A stretch of DNA of 64,000 nt from Aeromicrobium sp. Root236 (GTDB lineage: Bacteria; Actinomycetota; Actinomycetes; Propionibacteriales; Nocardioidaceae), in assembly GCF_001428805.1 (NCBI RefSeq), contig NZ_LMIS01000001.1, forward strand, positions 248,001-312,000, read 5' to 3'. The notes beneath the pieces are model-generated. The model was not told where the DNA came from, did not search any database, and was given only the letters and a program-made list of their open reading frames with translations. Of this stretch, positions 36,610-45,450 are shown piece by piece; positions within the stretch are counted from its first letter, which is position 1; every line of letters starts with the position of its first letter. A program made the position numbers and the translations under genes.

Positions 36610-37401
36610 ATGAGCGAGGAGCTCCTGGCGCTGGCCCGTGAGGTCGGCCGCGAAGCCGCTGCGTTCGTCGCCAGCCGCCGTCCCGCCGGTCGCGTCACGA
36701 TCTCGGCCACCAAGTCGAGCCCGACCGACGTCGTCACGGAGATCGACGAGGCGTGCGAACGCCTCATCCGCGACCGCATCTTCGCGGCGCGGCCCGATGA
36801 CGGGTTCGTCGGCGAGGAGGGCAACGACGTCGTGGGCACGAGCGGGGTCGACTGGGTCGTCGACCCGATCGACGGCACGGTCAACTTCGTCTACGGCATC
36901 CCCACGTACGCCGTCTCGATCGGCGCCCGCCACGACGACGAGGTCGTCGCGGGCTACGTCATCAACATCGCGACGGGCGCGGAGTGGGGCGCGATCCGCG
37001 GCGCGGGCGCCTGGCGCTACGCCGGCGAGTCCCGCGAGCCGCTCATGGCGCCGCGGCCCGAGTCGGTGGCACACGCGTTGGTGGCGACCGGGTTCAACTA
37101 CGTCCCGGAGGTACGCACGGCGCAGGCTTCGGCGATGGCGACGTTCCTGCCGCAGGTCCGTGACATCCGCCGCATCGGCTCCGCGGCACTGGATCTGTGC
37201 GGGCTGGCCGAGGGCTACTACGACGCCTATCTCGAGCAGGGGCTCAAGCCCTGGGACCTCGCCGCGGGCGGCCTGATCGCCGCCGAGTCGGGCCTGGTCC
37301 TGAGTGGCTTCGACGGGGGCCCGGACGAGCGTATGGTGATGGCTGCTCATCCTGCGATTGCTGAGGAATATTTCGCCCTCGTACGTGCTTGTGGGTTCTG
37401 A
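36610..37401 (+). CDS. Inositol monophosphatase family protein
   Basis: A Mg2+-dependent phosphatase of 263 residues. The metal-binding motifs are EEG (in VGEEGNDV), DPIDGTVNF and WDLAAGG. The family hydrolyses inositol-1-phosphate, histidinol phosphate or related sugars, and sequence alone does not decide between them. In this phylum inositol phosphatases feed mycothiol and phosphatidylinositol synthesis. The ATG follows a GGGGGGCAG stretch. The gene lies downstream of hemH with a 76-bp gap. Confidence 0.87.
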   Translation: MSEELLALAREVGREAAAFVASRRPAGRVTISATKSSPTDVVTEIDEACERLIRDRIFAARPDDGFVGEEGNDVVGTSGVDWVVDPIDGTVNFVYGIPTYAVSIGARHDDEVVAGYVINIATGAEWGAIRGAGAWRYAGESREPLMAPRPESVAHALVATGFNYVPEVRTAQASAMATFLPQVRDIRRIGSAALDLCGLAEGYYDAYLEQGLKPWDLAAGGLIAAESGLVLSGFDGGPDERMVMAAHPAIAEEYFALVRACGF

Positions 37402-37464
37402 CGAACGGAACATTTGGGGCGTGTGGCACAATCACGCCGGTTGTTCCGCACAAAGGGAGATTTG

Positions 37465-37764
37465 ATGGCTACCGATTACGACGCACCGCGCAAGACCGAG
37501 GAAGAGCAGTCCGAGGACAGCATCGAGGAGCTCAAGGCGCGTCGGCACGAGAAGAGCTCGGGCAAGGTCGACGAGGACGAGACCGAGGCTGCCGAGAACT
37601 TCGAGCTGCCCGGTGCGGACCTGTCACACGAAGAGCTCGCGGTCCAGGTCGTGCCCAAGCAGCTCGACGAGTTCACCTGCTCGTCCTGCTTCCTGGTGCA
37701 CCACCGCAGCCAGCTGGCATCAGAGAAGAACGGCGTCCTCATCTGCCGCGATTGCGCCTACTGA
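37465..37764 (+). CDS. DUF4193 small zinc-ribbon protein
   Basis: A 99-residue actinobacterial protein: an acidic, disordered first half (residues ~10-48) and a zinc ribbon with Cys72, Cys75, Cys94 and Cys97 at the extreme C-terminus (TCSSC, CRDCAY). The function is unknown; the family is strongly conserved, often near dut. The ATG follows AAGGGAG with ideal spacing. Its last 26 bp overlap the convergent DUF4235 gene. Confidence 0.85.
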   Translation: MATDYDAPRKTEEEQSEDSIEELKARRHEKSSGKVDEDETEAAENFELPGADLSHEELAVQVVPKQLDEFTCSSCFLVHHRSQLASEKNGVLICRDCAY

Positions 37765-38185
37765 CCTTCTTCTTGGTCGAACGTTCGGGAGCCGGATCCG
37801 CAAGGACCGGCTCCTTTGCGTTGTCCGGGGCCGAGTTCTCCAAGGGCTTCATGCCTGGCGGCAGGTGACCGGTCGACTTGACCCAGTAGGTCGCGGTGCC
37901 ACGGCGCACGCCGACCTTGACGAGCTCGATGATCGCCCCACCGACGACCGCCCACGCGACGGCCTCGCCCGTGGTGACGTCAGGATGGCGACCGCTGCTC
38001 GGCGGCTTCTTGCCGGTCACGGCGCGCCACGCGAGCACGGAGGCCCGCTGGGCCAGCAGGCCCGCGACGATCGACGAGCCACGGTCCATGAGCTTCCACG
38101 CGCCCTTGCCGGGCGCTTTGGTCTTGGGCGTGGTGGTGGCCTCGGCGAGGAGCTGCTCTGCGTGCTTAGCCTTCTTCTTCGCCAC
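37739..38185 (-). CDS. DUF4235 family membrane protein
   Basis: A 148-residue protein with a lysine/alanine-rich N-terminus, two hydrophobic stretches (about residues 38-55 and 73-92; [19 protein letters not shown]) and a basic tail ([11 protein letters not shown]). It fits DUF4235, whose function is unknown. Its start lies inside the 3' end of the DUF3093 gene (20-bp overlap), so the two are translated together. The convergent overlap with DUF4193 means both messages share antisense ends. Confidence 0.75.
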   Translation of the reverse strand: MAKKKAKHAEQLLAEATTTPKTKAPGKGAWKLMDRGSSIVAGLLAQRASVLAWRAVTGKKPPSSGRHPDVTTGEAVAWAVVGGAIIELVKVGVRRGTATYWVKSTGHLPPGMKPLENSAPDNAKEPVLADPAPERSTKKKVSRRNRGR

Positions 38186-38672
38186 GGGGCGGGTCTCCGT
38201 TCAGGTCGTGCGCCGGTGTGGCCGGCGCCTTCTCAGTGTGGCCCAGAGCAGCGGCGAGCGCGTCCGGATGGCGGCTCGACACGACCCAGTAGGGCGTGGG
38301 GTCGCTGTCGTCGGCGAGCGGGATGAGCACACCGCGATCGATGTAGGGGCGGGTCACGAGGTAGGCCCGGGCGTCAGCCTGGGTCCCGAGGCGCAGCCGG
38401 TAGTCGGCGCGGTGCAGCGGCTCGACCGAGCCAAGGTGCGCACGGTCGATCGACGCACGGCCGACGCGCAGGCTGTCGGCATCGACCGAGATCAGCAGCG
38501 CGCCGTAGCGCCACACGAGGTAGAGGCCGGGACCAGCGACGATGAGAGTCGTGACGATGGCGATGGGCCACGTCGTCGCGACCAGCATGATCCAGCCCCA
38601 GGCAGCGGCGAACACGATCGCGGCCAGCCACCAGGAAGCGGGCGCGGTCAGTCGTTCGCGGTACGTCGTCAC
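38166..38672 (-). CDS. DUF3093 family membrane protein
   Basis: A 168-residue actinobacterial protein with two N-terminal membrane helices (about residues 12-55) followed by a soluble PH-like beta domain ([33 protein letters not shown]). Function unknown. It is divergent from dut and is a constant neighbour of it in this phylum. Confidence 0.82.
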   Translation of the reverse strand: MTTYRERLTAPASWWLAAIVFAAAWGWIMLVATTWPIAIVTTLIVAGPGLYLVWRYGALLISVDADSLRVGRASIDRAHLGSVEPLHRADYRLRLGTQADARAYLVTRPYIDRGVLIPLADDSDPTPYWVVSSRHPDALAAALGHTEKAPATPAHDLNGDPPRGEEEG

Positions 38673-38713
38673 GGTTCAACCTTGCCTCATGCCGGCCGGC
38701 GCTCCGACGCAGG

Positions 38714-38726
38714 TAGGGTCGCTGCC
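38714..38726 (+). promoter_or_regulatory. Leaderless-type -10 element (TAGGGT-N7-ATG)
   Basis: TAGGGT at 38714-38719 stands seven bases before the dut ATG, with no Shine-Dalgarno sequence between. Confidence 0.5.
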
Positions 38727-39194
38727 ATGTTCGAGGTCGCCGTCACACGTCTGGATCCGGGAGTGCCGCTCCCGACGTACGCGCATCCCGGCGATGCCGG
38801 CGCCGACCTCGTGACGACGATCGACGTCGAGCTCGCTCCCGGCGAGCGCGCGCTGGTCCCGACCGGCATCGCGGTCGCCCTGCCCGAGGGCCTTGCTGCA
38901 TTCGTGCACCCGCGCTCCGGGCTCGCTCTGCGTCACGGCCTGTCGATCGTCAACACCCCCGGCACGATCGATGCGGGCTACCGTGGAGAGATCAAGGTCC
39001 TCCTGGTCAACCACGACCCCCGCGAGTCCGTACGTCTGACGCGCGGTGATCGGGTCGCGCAGCTGGTGATCCAGCGGGTCGAGCGCGTGGCATTCGCGGA
39101 AGCGGAGTCGCTGCCCGACTCGGCGCGGGGAGCCGGAGGGTACGGTTCGACCGGCGGTCACGCGATCGCCGAGCCCCAGGGGGAGAGAAGCTGA
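38727..39194 (+). CDS. dut: dUTP diphosphatase
   Basis: Hydrolyses dUTP to dUMP, keeping uracil out of DNA and supplying thymidylate synthesis. All five trimeric dUTPase motifs are readable, including [26 protein letters not shown] and the P-loop-like [10 protein letters not shown] at the C-terminus. At 155 residues it is full length. The stop shares a base with the next ATG (TGATG), starting a four-gene unit. Confidence 0.94.
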   Translation: MFEVAVTRLDPGVPLPTYAHPGDAGADLVTTIDVELAPGERALVPTGIAVALPEGLAAFVHPRSGLALRHGLSIVNTPGTIDAGYRGEIKVLLVNHDPRESVRLTRGDRVAQLVIQRVERVAFAEAESLPDSARGAGGYGSTGGHAIAEPQGERS

Positions 39195-39823
39195 TGGTGC
39201 GCCGACGCAAGCAGGAGCAGTCGCAGGAGGACGTCGAGCCCGAGGAGACCGCGCCCGACGTACGCGCGAACGGTCCGTGGGACATCACGGAGAAGACGCC
39301 CGACGGCGACCGGTCCTACATCGACCTGGGTCCGTTGCTCGTGCGCGCCCGCGACGCGTACTCGATCCAGCTCCCGGCCGAAGGCGAGGAGGGGCAGATC
39401 GCCTCAGCCGTCCTCGTCGCCGAGGACTCCGCCCTCGAGCTGCGCGCCTTCGCCGCGACGCGCTCCGGCGGGCTGTGGGACGAGGTCCGCGACGACCTGA
39501 TCCTCGAGGTCGCCCGGTTGAACGGGGAGTGCGAGCAGGTCGACGGCCCGTTCGGGCCGGAGCTGCGGGTCACCGTGCCGGTCGACCTGCCTGACAACGA
39601 GAAGGGCTTCCAGCCCAGTCGCATCGTCGCCGTCGAGGGACCGCGATGGCTGCTGCGTGGCACGTTCCTGGGCGAGGTCGCGCTCAACCCGAGCGACGAC
39701 GGACCGCTGATGGACGCGTTCCGCGACGTCATCGTCGTACGCGGCATCGAGGCTCGGATCCCGCGGGAAGCGTTGTTGCTCACACTGCCCGAGAACGCCG
39801 TCGCGACCCCGGACGAGGAGTAG
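39194..39823 (+). CDS. DUF3710 family protein
   Basis: A 209-residue soluble actinobacterial protein, function unknown. It has a charged N-terminus (MVRRRKQEQ), the conserved GPWDITE block and a compact alpha/beta domain containing RSGGLWDEVRDD and GPRWLLRGTFLGE. It is translated together with dut (one-base overlap). Its TAG stop is also the start of the TAGAAT -10 element for the following gene, so the last two genes can be made separately. Confidence 0.82.
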   Translation: MVRRRKQEQSQEDVEPEETAPDVRANGPWDITEKTPDGDRSYIDLGPLLVRARDAYSIQLPAEGEEGQIASAVLVAEDSALELRAFAATRSGGLWDEVRDDLILEVARLNGECEQVDGPFGPELRVTVPVDLPDNEKGFQPSRIVAVEGPRWLLRGTFLGEVALNPSDDGPLMDAFRDVIVVRGIEARIPREALLLTLPENAVATPDEE

Positions 39824-39832
39824 AATTTCAGT
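39821..39832 (+). promoter_or_regulatory. Leaderless-type -10 element (TAGAAT-N6-ATG)
   Basis: TAGAAT at 39821-39826 overlaps the DUF3710 stop codon and stands six bases before the ATG at 39833. It is the closest match to the TATAAT consensus in this set. Confidence 0.55.
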
Positions 39833-40183
39833 ATGGGACGCATCAGCAGGACCCTTGAAAGACTCTCGACCGAGAACATCGAGGCCGAGGAGCTGCAGAG
39901 CGACGCCGCCAAGGCCGGCTGCAAGCTCATCGCCTCCCAGGCGGACCGCTCCGTGGTGACGATCCACGGTGTCCTGCGCTCCGTCACGCTGCGTCCCGTC
40001 GACGGGGTGACGGCCCTCGAGGCCGAGCTCTACGACGGCTCGGACTGCGTCACCCTCATCTGGCTCGGCCGCCGCAAGATCGAGGGCGTGGCCGCAGGCC
40101 GGCAGCTCAAGGCGTACGGGCGCATCGGCATGCGCAACGGCACCCGCGTGATCTACAACCCACGTTACGAACTCGAGGCATGA
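39833..40183 (+). CDS. OB-fold nucleic-acid-binding domain protein
   Basis: A 116-residue protein made mostly of one OB-fold (residues ~40-116; GVLRSVTLRP, ALEAELYDGSD, LIWLGRRKI, YGRIGMRNGTRVIYNP), resembling the anticodon-binding or RecG-like wedge type. A short helical N-terminus precedes it. It probably binds single-stranded nucleic acid; target unknown. It overlaps the next gene by ATGA. The position beside dut and DUF3159 is conserved in actinobacteria. Confidence 0.8.
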   Translation: MGRISRTLERLSTENIEAEELQSDAAKAGCKLIASQADRSVVTIHGVLRSVTLRPVDGVTALEAELYDGSDCVTLIWLGRRKIEGVAAGRQLKAYGRIGMRNGTRVIYNPRYELEA

Positions 40184-40818
40184 CCGACCAGGCTGCCACG
40201 GTCGAAGCAGTCGTTCGCTCGCAGCTCGCCAAGGCGTTCGGCGGGCGCCGGGGGATCGTCGAGGGTGCTGTCCCGACGGCGCTGTTCACGGTGTCGTGGA
40301 TCATCACGCACGACCTGCGTACGTCGCTGACGATCAGCGTCGGCGCTGCAGTCCTGCTGCTCCTGGTACGCGTCGTCCAGCGCTCGACGATCCAGTTCGT
40401 CTTCAACGCCCTGTTCGGCATCGGTATCGCGGCGTTCATCGCCTCACGGACCGGCGAAGCGCGTGACGTGTTCCTGCCGGGCATCCTGCTCAACGCCGGG
40501 ACCGGCGCCATCATGATCGTGTCCATCGCCGTCGGCTGGCCCTTGGTGGGTTTCCTGATCGGCAGCGCCACCGGTGACCCCACGGCCTGGCACGACGACC
40601 GCGGACTGGTCAAGCTCTGCACCAGGCTGACCTGGGTGCTCGTCACCCCCAACATCATCCGCGTGGCGATCCAGGGACCGCTGTGGGCGACGGATCACGT
40701 CGCCCTGCTGGGCTCGGCGAAGCTCGCGCTCGGCTGGCCCCTCTACGTCGCGTCCTTCGCCGTCATGGCGTGGATGCTCGGCCGCGACCGCACTCCCGTC
40801 GAGCCGGACGGGGCCTGA
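40180..40818 (+). CDS. DUF3159 family membrane protein
   Basis: A 212-residue protein with about five or six membrane helices (for example VPTALFTVSWIIT, LVGFLIGSATGDPTAW) and a short cytoplasmic N-terminus that starts with an amphipathic helix. It fits DUF3159, of unknown function. Coupled to the OB-fold gene by a 4-bp overlap and last in the dut unit. It converges on ceoC with a 2-bp gap. Confidence 0.82.
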   Translation: MTDQAATVEAVVRSQLAKAFGGRRGIVEGAVPTALFTVSWIITHDLRTSLTISVGAAVLLLLVRVVQRSTIQFVFNALFGIGIAAFIASRTGEARDVFLPGILLNAGTGAIMIVSIAVGWPLVGFLIGSATGDPTAWHDDRGLVKLCTRLTWVLVTPNIIRVAIQGPLWATDHVALLGSAKLALGWPLYVASFAVMAWMLGRDRTPVEPDGA

Positions 40819-40820
40819 GC

Positions 40821-41483
40821 TCAGCCCTTGGGGGAGAGCAGCTCGCCGAGGTGGTCCTCGGCCTCTTCGGGAGTCACGAACAGCAGCTCGTCGCCGGACT
40901 CCAGCGAACGGTCCGCGTCCGGCGTCTGGATCGCGTTGTCCCGCAGGATCGCCACGAGGACGACGTCGTCGGGCCACGGCACCTCACCGACGCGCTTGCC
41001 GACGTAGGGGGAGTCCTCGGGCATCGTGAGCTCGACGAGGTTGGTGTTGCTCTGGCGGAACGTGAACAGGCGCACCAGGTCGCCGACCGAGACCGCCTCC
41101 TCGACGAGGGCCGACATGATGCGGGGAGTCGAGACCGAGACGTCGACGCCCCACGACTCGCTGAACAGCCACTCGTTGCTCGGGTGGTTGACGCGGCCGA
41201 CGGTGCGGGGGACGGCGAACTCGGTCTTGGCCAGCAAGGAGATGACGAGGTTGGCCTTGTCGTCGCCGGTCGACGCGATGACGACGTCGCACGACTCGAG
41301 CTGCGCCTCCTCCAGGGACGACAGCTCGCACGCGTCGGCGAGCAGCCACTGGGCCTCCGGCACGGCGTCGGCTCGGATCGATGCGGGGGACTTGTCGATC
41401 AGCAGCACGGTGTGGCCGTTGTCGATGAGCTCTTGGGCGACGGAGCGGCCGACGGCGCCGGCTCCCGCGATCACGACGCGCAT
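40821..41483 (-). CDS. TrkA-type K+ channel regulatory protein (CeoC-like)
   Basis: A 220-residue cytosolic RCK protein with an N-terminal NAD-binding Rossmann domain (GAGAVGRSVAQEL) and a C-terminal RCK_C domain (residues ~140-215). Such subunits gate K+ uptake by binding NAD(H) or nucleotides. Its ATG shares one base with the stop of the upstream paralogue. Two separate single-repeat proteins, as in mycobacterial ceoB/ceoC, replace the single double-length TrkA of enterobacteria. Confidence 0.88.
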   Translation of the reverse strand: MRVVIAGAGAVGRSVAQELIDNGHTVLLIDKSPASIRADAVPEAQWLLADACELSSLEEAQLESCDVVIASTGDDKANLVISLLAKTEFAVPRTVGRVNHPSNEWLFSESWGVDVSVSTPRIMSALVEEAVSVGDLVRLFTFRQSNTNLVELTMPEDSPYVGKRVGEVPWPDDVVLVAILRDNAIQTPDADRSLESGDELLFVTPEEAEDHLGELLSPKG

Positions 41484-42145
41484 CAGTCGTCCTCCGGTCC
41501 GGCCTCGAGGGCGGCAAGTGCGGCGCTGGCGTGGTCCTCGCGCATGAACAGGCTCAAGTAGTCGCCCTCCTGGATGACCGTGTCCGGGGTGGCGATGACA
41601 CCGGTGCCGAGGCGGCGGAGGAAGGCGACGCGTACGCCGGCGGCGTCCTCGAGCTCGGAGATCTTGCGGCTGATCCACGGGTTGGGCGCGTAGACCTGGT
41701 CGAGGCGGACCTCACCGGTCTGGTCGCGCCACGCCGGCTCGGTGCCGGCCGGGACCAGGCGACGCAGGACCTGGTCGGCAGCCCAGGGGACCGTGGCGAC
41801 GGTGGGTACGCCGAGGCGTTCGTAGACCTCGGCGCGGCCCGGGTCGTAGATGCGGGCGACGACGTTCTCGACCTTGAACTGCTCGCGGGCGACACGCGCG
41901 GAGATGATGTTGGAGTTGTCGCCGCTCGAGACCGCGGCGAACGCGTCGGCGTGCTCGATGCCGGCCTTGATCAGGACATCGCGGTCGAATCCCATGCCGG
42001 TGACCGTGATCCCGCTGAAACCCGGGCCCAGGCGGCGGAAAGCGTCCGGGTTGGAGTCGATGACGGCCGTGGTGTGGCCGCGCTCCTCGAGGCTGCGGGT
42101 GAGGGTCGAGCCGACTCGGCCGCAGCCCATGATCACGATGTGCAC
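41483..42145 (-). CDS. TrkA-type K+ channel regulatory protein (CeoB-like)
   Basis: First gene of the ceoB/ceoC-like pair, also 220 residues. It has a Rossmann motif GCGRVGSTLTRSL, the acidic ribose-binding residue in AVIDSNPDAF and a C-terminal RCK_C domain. It probably forms a hetero-oligomeric ring with the downstream protein. The gene is divergent from the KimA-like transporter with 69 bp between starts, which suggests that the pair gates this transporter; inference. Confidence 0.88.
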   Translation of the reverse strand: MHIVIMGCGRVGSTLTRSLEERGHTTAVIDSNPDAFRRLGPGFSGITVTGMGFDRDVLIKAGIEHADAFAAVSSGDNSNIISARVAREQFKVENVVARIYDPGRAEVYERLGVPTVATVPWAADQVLRRLVPAGTEPAWRDQTGEVRLDQVYAPNPWISRKISELEDAAGVRVAFLRRLGTGVIATPDTVIQEGDYLSLFMREDHASAALAALEAGPEDD

Positions 42146-42200
42146 GCAGGCGACGCTACACCGCGTCGGGACGGGCCGCGCAAAGACTCAGTGTGAGGTC

Positions 42201-42214
42201 TAGCATCGTCTCTC
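42201..42214 (+). promoter_or_regulatory. Leaderless-type -10 element (TAGCAT-N8-GTG)
   Basis: TAGCAT at 42201-42206 stands eight bases before the GTG at 42215, the longest spacing in the set. A very short leader or none is expected. Confidence 0.42.
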
Positions 42215-44227
42215 GTGGGAATCACCGAGGTCGCCAAGCGTGCGCTGGTCGGCCGCAAGCTCCGCAGCACCCAGCTCGGTGAGACTCTGCTCCCGAAGCG
42301 GATCGCGCTGCCGGTCTTCGCGAGCGATGCACTGTCGTCCGTCGCCTACGCGCCCGACGAGATCTTCCTGACGCTTTCGCTCGGCGGGCTGTCGGCGTAC
42401 GCGTTCAACTGGAAGATCGGCATCGCCGTCGCCTGCGTCATGGCGGTCGTGGTGATGTCCTACCGGCAGAACGTGCACGCCTATCCGAGTGGTGGCGGCG
42501 ACTACGAGGTCGCGACGGTCAACCTGGGACCCACCGCCGGCCTGACCGTCGGCAGCGCGCTCCTCGTCGACTACGTCCTCACGGTCGCCGTCTCGATCTC
42601 CTCGGGAGTGCAGAACGCGGCGTCGGCGCTGCCGTGGCTCAACGGGCACGAGGCGACCGCTGCGTCAGTGCTCGTCTTCGTCCTGATGGCGATGAACCTG
42701 CGTGGCACCAAGGAGTCGGGCAAGGCGTTCGCCGTGCCGACCTACCTGTTCATGATCGCGATCATCCTGATGGGGCTGTGGGGCTACCTGCGCTACCTGA
42801 CCGGCGACCTGCCGGACGCGGAGAGCGCGAAGTACTCCATCTCGCCGGAGGGCCAGTTCGAGAACGGCTTCACCGGCGTCGCCATGGTGTTCCTGCTCGC
42901 CCGCGCGTTCTCGTCGGGCTGCACCGCGCTGACCGGCATCGAGGCGATCAGCAACGGCGTGCCCGCGTTCAAGAAGCCCAAGAGCAAGAACGCTGCGACG
43001 ACCCTGCTGCTGCTGGGCTCGATCGCCATCACGATGCTGATGAGCATCGTCGTGCTCGCCGACCTGATGAAGCTGCACTACGTCGAGGACCCCGCTCGTC
43101 AGCTGCTCAAGGCCGACGGCACCGCCGTGGGCAAGAGCTACGAGCAGAACACCGTGATCGGCCAGCTGGCCAAGTCGCTCTACAGCGACTTCACCCCGCT
43201 CTTCTACTTCACGATCGCCTGCACCGGCATCATCCTCGTGCTGGCCGCCAACACGGCGTTCAACGGCTTCCCGGTGCTGGGCTCGATCCTGGCCCGCGAC
43301 GGCTTCCTGCCCCGCCAGCTCGACACCCGCGGCGACCGGCTCACGTTCAGCAACGGCATCATCCTGCTGGCGGTCGCGGCGGTGGCGCTGATCCAGGCGT
43401 ACGACGCCGAGGTCACCAGGCTCATCCAGCTCTACATCGTCGGCGTGTTCGTCTCGTTCAACCTCAGCCAGCTCGGCATGATCCGGCACTGGAACCGTCA
43501 TCTTCGTACGGAGCAGGACCCCGCCGAACGCTCCCGCATGAAGCGGTCCCGGGTCGTCAACTCGATCGGCCTGGGCATGACGGCGACGGTGCTGGTCATC
43601 GTGCTGATCACCAAGTTCCTCGCCGGCGCGTGGATCGCGATCGTGGCGATGATCGCGATCTTCCTGCTGATGCGAGGCATCGGCCGGCACTACGACCGGG
43701 TCTCCGCCGAGCTCGCGATCGACGACTCCGACGTCGCGCTGCCCGCCCGGGTGCACGCGATCGTCCTGGTCAGCAAGCTGCACAAGCCGACGATGCGGGC
43801 CCTGTCGTACGCCCGGGTGTCGCGGCCCAACTCGCTCGAGGCGCTGACCGTGGAGTTCGATCCCGCGGAGACCGAGGCGTTGATGAAGCAGTGGGAGGAC
43901 CTCGAGATCCCGATCCCGCTCAAGGTCGTCAACTCGCCCTACCGCGAGCTCGTGCGCCCCGTGATCCGCTACGTCAAGGAGCTCCGCAAGTCGAGCCCCC
44001 GCGACATCATCACGGTCTACATCCCCGAGTACGTCGTCGGGAAGTGGTGGGAGCAGCTGTTGCACAACCAGACCGCCCTGCGCCTCAAGGGCCGCCTGCT
44101 GTTCATGCCCGGCGTCATGGTGACGAGCGTGCCCTATCAGCTCAGCTCCGCCGGCCGCGCCAAGAAGCGGCTCGCCCGCAGCCGTCCGGCACCGGGTGAC
44201 ATCCGCCGCGGCTTCCGCGACCGATGA
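42215..44227 (+). CDS. APC-superfamily transporter, KimA-like (probable K+ importer)
   Basis: A 670-residue protein with twelve membrane helices and a ~190-residue cytoplasmic C-terminal domain. The N-terminal blocks SDALSSVAYAPDEI and YPSGGGDYEVA match the APC branch that includes the Bacillus K+/H+ symporter KimA, where the C-terminal domain binds c-di-AMP. Annotation as a generic amino-acid permease is therefore doubtful. The divergent RCK pair supports K+ as substrate. Whether c-di-AMP binds here cannot be read from the sequence. Confidence 0.8.
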   Translation: MGITEVAKRALVGRKLRSTQLGETLLPKRIALPVFASDALSSVAYAPDEIFLTLSLGGLSAYAFNWKIGIAVACVMAVVVMSYRQNVHAYPSGGGDYEVATVNLGPTAGLTVGSALLVDYVLTVAVSISSGVQNAASALPWLNGHEATAASVLVFVLMAMNLRGTKESGKAFAVPTYLFMIAIILMGLWGYLRYLTGDLPDAESAKYSISPEGQFENGFTGVAMVFLLARAFSSGCTALTGIEAISNGVPAFKKPKSKNAATTLLLLGSIAITMLMSIVVLADLMKLHYVEDPARQLLKADGTAVGKSYEQNTVIGQLAKSLYSDFTPLFYFTIACTGIILVLAANTAFNGFPVLGSILARDGFLPRQLDTRGDRLTFSNGIILLAVAAVALIQAYDAEVTRLIQLYIVGVFVSFNLSQLGMIRHWNRHLRTEQDPAERSRMKRSRVVNSIGLGMTATVLVIVLITKFLAGAWIAIVAMIAIFLLMRGIGRHYDRVSAELAIDDSDVALPARVHAIVLVSKLHKPTMRALSYARVSRPNSLEALTVEFDPAETEALMKQWEDLEIPIPLKVVNSPYRELVRPVIRYVKELRKSSPRDIITVYIPEYVVGKWWEQLLHNQTALRLKGRLLFMPGVMVTSVPYQLSSAGRAKKRLARSRPAPGDIRRGFRDR

Positions 44228-45429
44228 CCGACCCGATCGTCGACGTCGGACCGGTCGCCCACGGCGGGCACTGCGTCGCCCGCCTCGACGGGCAGGTCGT
44301 GTTCGTCCGTCACACGCTGCCGGGCGAGCGCGTACGCATCCACATCACCGAGCGTTCGAAGACGTTCCTGCGGGCCGACGCCGTCGAGGTCATCGAGGCT
44401 GCGCCGGGCCGGGTCGAGGCGCCGTGCCCGTACGCGGGACCGGGCAGGTGCGGCGGCTGCGACTTCCAGCACGTCGACCCGGCGACCCAGCGCGACCTGC
44501 TGGGCGACGTCGTACGCGAGCAGCTCCGCCGGCTCGCCGGCATCACGTGGGACGGCGAGGTCGAGGCCGTCGAGCCGGAGGCGTTCGACTGGCGTACGCG
44601 CATGCAGTTCGCGGTCGACGACGAGGGCCGGCCCGGGCTGCGCAAGCACCGGTCGCACGAGATCGTCCCGGTCGACCGCTGCCTGATCGCCCACCCCGAC
44701 CTGCCGGAAGTGCTCGGTCGTACGTGGGACGCCGAGTCGGTCGAGGCCATCGTGTCGTCGACCGGCGACACGCTCCTCGTCACCGACGCCTCGATCCCGG
44801 ACGACGTCGAGGCGGCCGTCGACGGCGTCGTGGCGGTCGACGGCACCGTGCGTGGCGGACGAGGTGCTGTGACCGAGCGCGTCCTCGCCGCCGACTTCCG
44901 GGTGTCCGGCTCGGGCTTCTGGCAGGTGCACCCTGACGCGGCGGCGACGCTCGTCGACGCGGTCATCGAGGCCGCAGACGTGACCGCCGGTGACACGGTG
45001 CTCGACCTCTATGCCGGGGTCGGCCTCTTCACGACGTTCATCGCCGACGAGGCCGGAGAGGAGGGCGTCGTCCTCAGCGTCGAGTCCGACCGCGGCGCGT
45101 CCCGCGACGCCCGCCGCAACCTGCACGACTTCCCCCAGGTCAGGCTGGTCGGCGAGACCGTCGAACGTGCGCTCCGCAACGGGTCGCTGGGGGAGTCGGC
45201 CGACGTCGTCGTGCTGGATCCACCGCGTACCGGCGCCAAGAAGGCCGTCGCCGGCATCGTCGACCTCGCCCCGAGGCGCGTCGTCTACGTCGCCTGCGAT
45301 CCGGCGGCCCTGGCCCGCGACCTGGCCTCGTTCGCCGCACGCGGCTACGCCCTCGAAGGTCTTCGAGCGTTCGCGTTGTTCCCGATGACGCACCACGTGG
45401 AATGCGTGGCGGTGCTTGTGCGGGAGTGA
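44224..45429 (+). CDS. TrmA/RumA-type 23S rRNA or tRNA (uracil-5)-methyltransferase
   Basis: A class I SAM-dependent RNA methyltransferase of 401 residues. An N-terminal TRAM domain is followed by an Fe-S cysteine set (Cys68, Cys76, Cys79 in CPYAGPGRCGGC, and a fourth in DRCLIAHP), the SAM motif LDLYAGVGLF, DPPRTG, catalytic Cys358 in YVACDPAAL and the base Glu in HHVECV. It methylates uracil C5; whether rRNA or tRNA is the target is open. Overlaps the transporter gene by ATGA. Confidence 0.9.
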   Translation: MTDPIVDVGPVAHGGHCVARLDGQVVFVRHTLPGERVRIHITERSKTFLRADAVEVIEAAPGRVEAPCPYAGPGRCGGCDFQHVDPATQRDLLGDVVREQLRRLAGITWDGEVEAVEPEAFDWRTRMQFAVDDEGRPGLRKHRSHEIVPVDRCLIAHPDLPEVLGRTWDAESVEAIVSSTGDTLLVTDASIPDDVEAAVDGVVAVDGTVRGGRGAVTERVLAADFRVSGSGFWQVHPDAAATLVDAVIEAADVTAGDTVLDLYAGVGLFTTFIADEAGEEGVVLSVESDRGASRDARRNLHDFPQVRLVGETVERALRNGSLGESADVVVLDPPRTGAKKAVAGIVDLAPRRVVYVACDPAALARDLASFAARGYALEGLRAFALFPMTHHVECVAVLVRE

Positions 45430-45450
45430 GGGTCAGGACACAGTGAGGCC

